Below are positions 35,754 through 42,372 of a DNA stretch of 64,000 nt, one piece after another; the first letter of the stretch is position 1, and every line of letters starts with the position of its first letter. The stretch lies in assembly GCA_018266845.1 (NCBI GenBank), contig JAFDZO010000009.1:62253-126252 (forward strand). The letters run 5' to 3'. Below the pieces are notes generated by a model that did not search any database, had not been told where the DNA came from, and saw only the letters and a list, made by a program, of their open reading frames with translations. The stretch comes from Bacteroidota bacterium (GTDB lineage: Bacteria > Bacteroidota > Ignavibacteria > Tepidaquicellales > Tepidaquicellaceae). The translations under genes and the position numbers were made by a program.

Positions 35754-36207
35754 TGCTTACCTCAAGACAAAATTTATAAAAATCTTTTTTTAACAAACCA
35801 AACTCTACATAAACAACATGCAAATTATCTCTATCCTCACTTGCAATCGCATTTATTAAATCAAAACTTACTTCTTTAGGAATATTGGTTATATCTAATT
35901 CTTGAAAACTATCATCTTTAATTGCGAAACATCCAGCAATCCTCATTTTAATAATTCTATCATCTTTGTAAGTATAACCAGTTAAGCAATCCCATATTGG
36001 TTTACTTATATTGTCAGCATCTGTACCTGTTTTCCTTTTATGGAAATAATATATTATCCCGTATAACTCTTCAGTTTGCCGTATTAATTCGGGATTATAC
36101 TTTGTATAAGAGGTTCTAATTAAATCTATGTAATTTATTCCTTCTTGAGATGTTTTTTTCCAACCATTATATGATAATGGTTGTGAAATGAAAGTAAAAC
36201 AATTCAT
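35743..36207 (-). CDS. RusA-like Holliday-junction resolvase
   Basis: A 154-residue protein matching the RusA motif: D63-A-D65-N-x-x-K69-x-x-x-D73-x-L near GTDADNISKPIWDCL, then KDDRI with D82-D83. In RusA of Escherichia coli the catalytic acids are D70, D72 and D91 with the same DxDN...DD order. Family enzymes cut Holliday junctions and are mostly found in prophages. It is about 30 residues longer than RusA and C-terminally divergent. It begins 45 nt after the beta-CASP gene and overlaps the nuclease-like gene, so it is the first gene of a two-gene cassette. Confidence 0.75.
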   Translation of the reverse strand: MNCFTFISQPLSYNGWKKTSQEGINYIDLIRTSYTKYNPELIRQTEELYGIIYYFHKRKTGTDADNISKPIWDCLTGYTYKDDRIIKMRIAGCFAIKDDSFQELDITNIPKEVSFDLINAIASEDRDNLHVVYVEFGLLKKDFYKFCLEVSNGN

Positions 36208-36252
36208 ATAAACTAAATTTTATTTATAGATTAAGAAATTAATAGATTAATT

Positions 36253-37668
36253 CTAAATTTGAACCCCCATTCCTTTACTAGGAATAATCACATTCTTAAT
36301 ATTCAATTCACCTAAACCTTGTTTCAATGCTTCCTGCTGGTCAAGCTCTCCGTGGACTAAATAAACCTGTTGCAGTTCGTTCCTGTCAAATTTGTTAAAG
36401 TAATCCAATAACTCCCTTCTATCTGCGTGAGCGGAGAAAGAATTAAGCACAATAATTTTTGCATTCGCTTTGTACGGCTCGCCGAAGATATTTACTTCAG
36501 TTCCCGGAGCATCTTTTGCTTCAACTAATCTTCTGCCCAGAGTATGTTCTGCCATAAATCCCACAATAAGAACCGTCGCTTTTTCATCTTCAATATTATT
36601 TGCAAGGTGATGTAGCACTCTGCCTGACTCCGCCATACCAGATGCCGAAATAATCATAGCGCATTCTTTCATGGAGTTCAATTTTTTTGAATCCTCAACT
36701 TTTGTAATATACTTTATCATAGGAAGCTCAAAAATATTTGTACCGTTCGAAATTAATTCAGCCGTTTCAGAATCGTAGCATTCGGGATGAAGCTTAAAAA
36801 TATTTGTAGCGGAAGATGAAAGCGGGCTATCTATATATACAGGAAATGATGGAATTTCTTTTCTGCTCCAAAGTTGTGAAAGAGCATAAATAAGCTCCTG
36901 CGTTCTACCGACACTGAAAGCGGGAACAATAATTTTTCCCCCGCGGGAAATAGCCTCGGTAATTACGCGCGCAAGCTGCGATTCCATTTCCGTCGGGTTA
37001 TCGTGAAACTTTCCTCCATAGGTGGATTCTGAAATGAGGAAGTTCACATTTCCCATAAACTCAGGGTCGCGAAGAATGGGAAGGTGCGGTCTGCCTAAAT
37101 CTCCCGTAAAAGCAAATTTATATTCTTTGCCTTTCTCTTTTATTGTAAGAATAACTTCGGCAGAACCGAGAATATGCCCTGCGTCTATAAATCTAACCTG
37201 CATTGCATCGCCTAAACCGTCAATATAAAAATCCTGATGATAACCGGTGGTCTTGAATTTTGAAAGTGTGTTAATAACATCTTTCTCGTCATAAAGCGGT
37301 TTAAACGGATAGAGGTTTTTTTGCTTTCTTTTTTTGTTTGCAAACTCCGTATCTTTTACCTGAATGTGGGCGGAGTCCTGCAGCATTATAGCGCACAAGT
37401 CGCGCGTTGCCGGAGTAGAATAAATGCTTCCGCTGAATCCTTGCTTTACAAGCTGAGGCAGGTTTCCTGAGTGGTCAATATGTGCGTGCGAAAGAACAAC
37501 GGCGTGCACGTCCTGCGGGTCGAATAAAAAATTTTTATTTACCTCATAGGCTTCTTCCCGTCTTCCTTGATAGAGTCCGCAATCGAGAAGGATTTTCTTT
37601 CCGTTGATTTGAAGCAGGTGCTGCGAGCCGGTAACGGTGCGGGCTGCTCCGCAAAATTTTATTTTCAT
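36253..37668 (-). CDS. Metallo-beta-lactamase/beta-CASP RNA exonuclease-type hydrolase
   Basis: A 471-residue protein of the CPSF73/RNase J-like superfamily. HAHIDHSGNLP is the metal-binding HxHxDH motif, with the further ligands in GHILGSA and TGDLG. SESTYGG is a conserved beta-CASP motif, and FSAHADRRELLDYF near the end is the RMMBL domain. Known members process RNA or DNA with two zinc ions. It lacks the KH or long N-terminal parts of archaeal forms. No signal peptide. Sits upstream of the RusA cassette in the same direction. Confidence 0.88.
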   Translation of the reverse strand: MKIKFCGAARTVTGSQHLLQINGKKILLDCGLYQGRREEAYEVNKNFLFDPQDVHAVVLSHAHIDHSGNLPQLVKQGFSGSIYSTPATRDLCAIMLQDSAHIQVKDTEFANKKRKQKNLYPFKPLYDEKDVINTLSKFKTTGYHQDFYIDGLGDAMQVRFIDAGHILGSAEVILTIKEKGKEYKFAFTGDLGRPHLPILRDPEFMGNVNFLISESTYGGKFHDNPTEMESQLARVITEAISRGGKIIVPAFSVGRTQELIYALSQLWSRKEIPSFPVYIDSPLSSSATNIFKLHPECYDSETAELISNGTNIFELPMIKYITKVEDSKKLNSMKECAMIISASGMAESGRVLHHLANNIEDEKATVLIVGFMAEHTLGRRLVEAKDAPGTEVNIFGEPYKANAKIIVLNSFSAHADRRELLDYFNKFDRNELQQVYLVHGELDQQEALKQGLGELNIKNVIIPSKGMGVQI

Positions 37669-37679
37669 AGTTTTGGAAT

Positions 37680-37780
37680 TTTACCACAAAAGCACGAATG
37701 ACACAAAACTTCACTAAATTTTTATATATTCTATTTTTTCTTTTGTGTGTTTTAGAGCTTTTTGTGCTATAGTGGTAAAA
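37680..37780. repeat. 100-bp inverted-repeat element with ACCAC ends
   Basis: The left end TTTTACCACAAAAGCAC and the right end GTGCTATAGTGGTAAAA are complementary over 9 outer bases and again over AGCAC/GTGCT. The interior is A/C-rich on one side and T/G-rich on the other. It has the form of a small non-autonomous palindromic element, filling the gap between the beta-CASP gene and the glycosylase gene. Confidence 0.6.
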
Positions 37781-37785
37781 AATTT

Positions 37786-38382
37786 TTAGTTATTAAATTT
37801 ATGCTTCGTTACAAATATATTTCCTTTTATAAAAAATCTGTGTTCGATTTCTTTGCTTACAGATAAACCTATTCGTTTTGAAATTCCGATTTCAAAATCA
37901 CCCGGATTTTCATCATAAGCAATAAATAAATCTTCCCCGTCAGTTCTTGCGCCATAGAATGTCTTGTCTATATTCAACGCCATGCACAGTTTTCCGGGTC
38001 CGTTAGTTAAATCATGTTCGTTCTTAATATTCCTTCTATTTTTAATCATTTCCCCAATTCCTGAAACAGGCTCAACTGCTCTCACAAGTACTGCTTCACC
38101 ATGTCCTTTTACATTGGTAACTACGTTCACGCAGAAATAATTTCCATAGATAAAATAAACATAAAATTGTCCGCCTGCATCGTACATTGCTTTGTTGCGT
38201 TCTGTGATTCTTCCGAACGAATGCGAAGCAGGGTCGTCGTTAAGGTATGCTTCGGTTTCAACAATTCTCGTTACTAAAAAATTATTATTTATTCTGCGAA
38301 CAAGCAGTTTTCCCAGAAGAAACGGAGCAACATCGAGCGCGCTTCGTTGGAAATATTTTATAGGGATTTTTTTAAACTTCAT
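37786..38382 (-). CDS. DNA-3-methyladenine glycosylase, AAG/MPG type
   Basis: A 198-residue base-excision repair enzyme that removes alkylated purines. RIVETEAYLNDDPASHSFG contains the catalytic Glu and the family opening, NKAMYDAGGQFYVYFIYGNYFCVNVVT is the hallmark of the AAG fold, and GEAVLVRAVEP and LTNGPGKLCMALNI complete it. It lies 3 nt before the end of the FKBP reading frame on the same strand, so the two are likely one transcription unit. EC 3.2.2.21 family. Confidence 0.93.
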   Translation of the reverse strand: MKFKKIPIKYFQRSALDVAPFLLGKLLVRRINNNFLVTRIVETEAYLNDDPASHSFGRITERNKAMYDAGGQFYVYFIYGNYFCVNVVTNVKGHGEAVLVRAVEPVSGIGEMIKNRRNIKNEHDLTNGPGKLCMALNIDKTFYGARTDGEDLFIAYDENPGDFEIGISKRIGLSVSKEIEHRFFIKGNIFVTKHKFNN

Positions 38383-38385
38383 TTA

Positions 38386-38840
38386 TTATTTAACATCAAG
38401 CATTTCAACATCAAAAATTAGTGTTGCATTCGGGGGAATTACTCCCCCGCGCCGTCAGTTCCATAAGCAAGCTGTGGCGGAATTGTGATTTTTCTTCTTC
38501 CACCGGGCTTCATTCCGGTAACTCCCTCTTCCAGTCCGGCTACTACTTCTCCATTGCCGATTGTGAATTTGAGCGGGCGCTCTTTAAGCGAGCTGTCAAA
38601 AACTTTTCCGTCTTGCAGTGTCCCGATATATTTAAGGGAAACAGAGCTTCCTTTAGCTGCGGGTTTTCCTTCACCCTCTTTTACATCAGTGTACTTTAGT
38701 CCTGAAGATGTTGTTAGTTCAGTGTTTTCTTTTTTACAGCCCTGAATTGTGACGAATGTGATGAGTAGTGATATTAACAAATTTGTTTTATTCAAGTTAC
38801 AATTATGTTTTCGTAAAAATCGGAAAAATATTAGAAGCAA
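38386..38840 (-). pseudogene. FKBP-type peptidyl-prolyl isomerase lipoprotein with a frame break near the end
   Basis: The intact part (133 codons, stop at 38439) has a lipoprotein signal (LLISLLITFVTIQGC, acylated Cys) and an FKBP domain with VSLKYIGTLQDGKVFDSS and GMKPGGRRKITIPPQLAYG. The domain stops at TDGAGE, but the missing last strand VIPPNATLIFDVEMLDVK is encoded next to it in another frame and ends with a stop at 38386. One extra G in the G5 run (CGCGGGGGAG on the minus strand) would restore the frame. This is either a sequencing/assembly error, a real inactivating deletion, or slippage at the homopolymer. Confidence 0.8.
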
Positions 38841-38889
38841 AATAGGCTTTCTTAAAAGGATATTTTTGAAAAAGAGTGTGTCTTTATTG

Positions 38890-38918
38890 TTGACACATTA
38901 GCAAAATTTTGTTAGTTT
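38890..38918 (+). promoter_or_regulatory. Possible sigma70-like promoter before the CSD-ATPase gene
   Basis: TTGACA at 38890-38895 is followed by a 17-nt spacer and TAGTTT at 38913-38918; the ATG is 44 nt further. It resembles the E. coli consensus more than the Bacteroidota one. Low certainty. Confidence 0.3.
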
Positions 38919-38962
38919 TATATAAATAATTTCAATATATTGTGTAAATTAAAAACATTGTA

Positions 38963-40606
38963 ATGGACGATATTTCAAATAAGAAAGGAACTGTAAAAGT
39001 TTATAGAGAGGATAAAGGGTTTGGATTTATCAGAGGGGATGATGGAGATGACAGGTATTTTAACATTAAAAATGTAAAAAATAAAATTGTTTTAAAAAGA
39101 AAGGACAGAGTAACATTTTTAGATTTACCTAGTGCTAATATGAAAAAGGAAGCAGTTAACGTATGTATATTAAAAGATGAATTTGGAGTTGATAATACAA
39201 AGCTATTAGAGAGAATTAAAAATGAATGGAAACTTGAAGCACAACTTGAAAATGAAATTTATTTTTACAATGTAGAAGAGATATATGAAATAATTCATAA
39301 TAATAAGTGTTTTGTAATTGGAAGAAAAGGGGCCGGAAAAACTGCCATTGCAAAACACTTATTAAATATGAATCGATTTGATACTTACACTGAAAATATA
39401 GATTTTAAAAATTTCCCTTTTAATGACATTTATCAATATTATGATAGTAGTTTTACTTATTTCAATCAATACATTACAATATGGAAATTTATTATATATG
39501 GAAGCATATTGAGAATGATGTCTTTAAACGAAAGACTAGATGGAAGACTGTTAAAAAGCCTACGGGAAGCTTTCCCTATAGATTCAATAGATGCATTTGA
39601 TAGAAAATTTCACAATTTAACTAAAACTAGGTTTAAAATAAAATTTGAACCATTTAGTTTGGATGTCGACAATCAAGACATTAAGGAAGAAGGGTTTGCT
39701 AAAACTGTTTCAGAGCAGTGCAGGATTTTTGAAGATATTATTTTTCACCATATAGACAATTCAAAGTATTTTATTATTATGGATGCTTTAGACGATGATT
39801 TTAATGCTTATCCCTCACGAGAGCATTATATTTCTCTGTTGACAAGTTTATTTAAAGCGGTTCAGGAGATAAAAGGGAAATTTTTGAACAAAAGATTTCA
39901 AATTTTACCTGTAATTTTTTTAAGAGATGATATTTATCATCAGATTAATTATTCCGAAAAAACTAAATGGCAGGATTTATCTGTAAATCTGAGCTGGAGT
40001 GAAATTAAAATAAAAAAAATGTTGGCTTATAGGGTGATGAAAAGTATAAATCCTGATTTGAAAGCTTTGGATTTTGACGGCGCATGGAAAAAAGTATTTA
40101 AGACAGAGTATTTTAATATTTATAACTCTCAAAAAAATATTTTTGACTATATAACTGAAAAAACTACGAGGAGACCAAGAGATTATGTTCAATACTTAAT
40201 TACTTGTGCGCAGCTTACTTTGTCTTCCGGCAAAGTTAATATAGACTCAGGAATAATTTTTGAAGCTGGCAAGTATTTTTCAAAGTATTTAAGACAAGAT
40301 TATGAAATGCAGTTGGCAGCTGTATTGCCAGAGATAAAGATAATTTTTAACGCTATTCAACAAATTGGAAAGCCGATTTTTAAGTTTACTGAGTTTTTTG
40401 AAAAAATTGAACAATTTGTTTCTCAGGGTAAACTTGCGGCATCTCATGAGGAAGCATTTCTAACAACTCTTTTTGAGTATAGTATAATAGGAAATCAGAA
40501 AAAAAATAATCATATTATATTTAAGCATAGCAGTTACAGTAGTGAACTAGACATCAATGAGAATATTGTCGTCCATGAAGGATTAAGAAGTGCTTTATAT
40601 TTATGA
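38963..40606 (+). CDS. Cold-shock domain fused to a P-loop ATPase
   Basis: A 547-residue protein. Residues 7-70 are a cold-shock/OB domain with the RNP1-like motif KGFGFI (18-23) and RYFNIKNV as the RNP2-equivalent. From about 105 a P-loop ATPase follows: Walker A G120-RKGAG-K126-T127, Walker B FIIMDALDD near 270-278, and FLRDD near 319-323 as possible sensor. The ATPase part resembles the Sll1717-type P-loop ATPases known mostly as hypothetical or defence-related proteins (from memory). I know of no characterised protein with this fusion. It is a single gene, AT-rich, ended by its own terminator. Confidence 0.8.
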   Translation: MDDISNKKGTVKVYREDKGFGFIRGDDGDDRYFNIKNVKNKIVLKRKDRVTFLDLPSANMKKEAVNVCILKDEFGVDNTKLLERIKNEWKLEAQLENEIYFYNVEEIYEIIHNNKCFVIGRKGAGKTAIAKHLLNMNRFDTYTENIDFKNFPFNDIYQYYDSSFTYFNQYITIWKFIIYGSILRMMSLNERLDGRLLKSLREAFPIDSIDAFDRKFHNLTKTRFKIKFEPFSLDVDNQDIKEEGFAKTVSEQCRIFEDIIFHHIDNSKYFIIMDALDDDFNAYPSREHYISLLTSLFKAVQEIKGKFLNKRFQILPVIFLRDDIYHQINYSEKTKWQDLSVNLSWSEIKIKKMLAYRVMKSINPDLKALDFDGAWKKVFKTEYFNIYNSQKNIFDYITEKTTRRPRDYVQYLITCAQLTLSSGKVNIDSGIIFEAGKYFSKYLRQDYEMQLAAVLPEIKIIFNAIQQIGKPIFKFTEFFEKIEQFVSQGKLAASHEEAFLTTLFEYSIIGNQKKNNHIIFKHSSYSSELDINENIVVHEGLRSALYL

Positions 40607-40678
40607 TAATAATATCCATTGAAATTAATATATAGTTTTACTAACTTTAGGAATCCAAGTTTAGATGATTATTTTATG

Positions 40679-40705
40679 AGTGGGTCACAAACCCACTTTT
40701 TTTTT
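40679..40705 (+). terminator. Intrinsic terminator between the CSD-ATPase gene and rimP
   Basis: AGTGGGT at 40679-40685 pairs with ACCCACT at 40691-40697 around CACAA and is followed by TTTTTTTT. It lies 72 nt beyond the ATPase gene stop and 17 nt before rimP, so it could also act as a leader attenuator of the rimP-nusA operon. Confidence 0.85.
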
Positions 40706-40721
40706 ATACAGCTTTTATTTT

Positions 40722-41177
40722 ATGATTAATACTATTATTGAGAATTTTTTCAGAGATTCTGACTTTGAGATAATTGAGATTCTCAAAAAAGGCGACAAGA
40801 GCAATAAAATTATTGAAATTTATATAGACAGAGAGCAGAGTTTTTCGATTGACGAAATTGCAGAGGTCAATAGAGGTTTAAACAATGCTTTCGATGAACA
40901 CTACACGGAAAATGATATTGCAAAGATTTCTGTTTCTTCACCCGGAGCCGATAGACCTTATAAATTCTTTTGGCAGCTTGAAAAGCACAAAGGAAGAACA
41001 ATGGAGGCAGCGCTTGCTGACGGGACGACTGAAACGGGAAAACTGATTAGCTGTAACTCCGAAGATGAATCTTTCGAGCTTGAGATTCGAGATGCTCATA
41101 AAAAAAGCTTAACACAAACTAAAATATTTTCTTTTAAAGATATTTCAGAAATTAAAGCAAAATTACTTTTTAAATAA
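40722..41177 (+). CDS. rimP: Ribosome maturation factor RimP
   Basis: A 151-residue protein needed for 30S maturation. Start taken at ATG 40722; an upstream in-frame ATG at 40680 would lie inside the terminator hairpin. The N-terminal domain contains IDREQSFSIDEIAEVNRGLNNAF and VSSPGADRPYKF, the RimP signature SSPG(x)DRP. It is followed by the SH3-like C-terminal domain. First gene of the rimP-nusA-infB-rbfA-truB cluster, 9 nt before nusA. Confidence 0.93.
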   Translation: MINTIIENFFRDSDFEIIEILKKGDKSNKIIEIYIDREQSFSIDEIAEVNRGLNNAFDEHYTENDIAKISVSSPGADRPYKFFWQLEKHKGRTMEAALADGTTETGKLISCNSEDESFELEIRDAHKKSLTQTKIFSFKDISEIKAKLLFK

Positions 41178-41186
41178 TTAACAAAA

Positions 41187-42341
41187 ATGAGAAGTCTGAT
41201 AGTTGATGCCTTTTCTCAAATGGCAAAAGAAAAAAATATCGATAGGGATATTCTTGCTTCAGTTATAAAAGATTCTTTCATAAAAATGATGGAAAAGAAA
41301 TACGGACTGGATGCAAATTTTGAGGTTATTGTAAATATGGAAAAAGGCGATATAGAAATTTTTCTTTATAAAACGGTTGTCGAAGAAATTATTGACCCGG
41401 CAAAAGAAATTGATGTGGAATCGGCAAAGGCAAAATCAGGCGAAGATTTTGAAATCGGAGATGATTTCGTTGAGGAAATCCCGATTGAGGATTTCGGCAG
41501 AAGAAATGTTATTAACTTAAAGCAAAATCTTAATCAGAAGATAAGAGAAATAGAAAAAGAAATTACTTTCAATTACTATAAAGATTTAGTCGGTGAAATA
41601 GTTGTCGGTGAAATTTATCAGTTAAAACCAAAATCAATTTTGTTAATCCACAACGGCAATGAGGTTATTTTTCCGAAGAACGAACAGATTGCAAAAGAGC
41701 GTTATAAAAAAGGGGATACGATAAGAGCTATTATCAAAAGTGTTGAGAAAAGACAATCAGGTCCTCCCGTTGTGATTGCATCAAGAGCGGATGAGCAGTT
41801 TCTTTACAAACTATTTGAACTTGAAATCCCGGAAATATACGATGGAATAATTGAAGTAAAAGGAATTGCAAGATTTGCCGGCGAGAGAGCAAAAATTGCC
41901 GTTACATCAAATGATGACAGAATTGATGCAGTAGGCGCATGTGTAGGCATGAAGGGTATCAGAATCCACTCAATTGTGAGAGAGCTTAATAATGAAAATA
42001 TTGATGTAATAAATTTTTTTGAAGACCCGGCAACATTTATTTCTAAAGCGCTTGCCCCGGCAAAGCTTCTCGATATTGATATAGATAATGAAAACAAAGT
42101 TGCGAAAATTTATGCAGAAGAAGATCAGATAAGACTGATAATAGGTAAAGACGGACAAAATATTAAACTTGCCTCCAAGCTGACCGGATTCCAAATTGAT
42201 GTTGACCGGTTAAATAACGAAGAGGAAGATTCAGAAGAAGATGATATAGAAGATTCGGAAGAACTCACAAATGAAGATTCGTCTGAAGTAGCAGCAGAGG
42301 ACGATAAAGTAGAAGAAGTAAACGAATCAGAAGAAAAATAA
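41187..42341 (+). CDS. nusA: Transcription termination/antitermination factor NusA
   Basis: A 384-residue RNA polymerase-binding factor. N-terminal domain to about 125, S1 domain about 130-200 (VGEIVVGEIYQL...), KH1 with FAGERAKIAVTSNDDRIDAVGACVGMKG, and KH2 with IRLIIGKDGQNIKLASKLTG. It ends with an acidic tail of about 45 residues rich in Glu, Asp and Ser, in place of the AR repeats of E. coli. Its gene lies between rimP and infB as in most bacteria. Confidence 0.96.
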   Translation: MRSLIVDAFSQMAKEKNIDRDILASVIKDSFIKMMEKKYGLDANFEVIVNMEKGDIEIFLYKTVVEEIIDPAKEIDVESAKAKSGEDFEIGDDFVEEIPIEDFGRRNVINLKQNLNQKIREIEKEITFNYYKDLVGEIVVGEIYQLKPKSILLIHNGNEVIFPKNEQIAKERYKKGDTIRAIIKSVEKRQSGPPVVIASRADEQFLYKLFELEIPEIYDGIIEVKGIARFAGERAKIAVTSNDDRIDAVGACVGMKGIRIHSIVRELNNENIDVINFFEDPATFISKALAPAKLLDIDIDNENKVAKIYAEEDQIRLIIGKDGQNIKLASKLTGFQIDVDRLNNEEEDSEEDDIEDSEELTNEDSSEVAAEDDKVEEVNESEEK

Positions 42342-42372
42342 TTCAAACAGAATTTATTAATAATCTTAATTA

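Noticed and set aside
37786-38390. Mpg and FKBP as one fused gene
   Set aside because: Each has its own stop and start; the restored FKBP frame ends at 38386, 4 nt before the glycosylase ATG at 38382.
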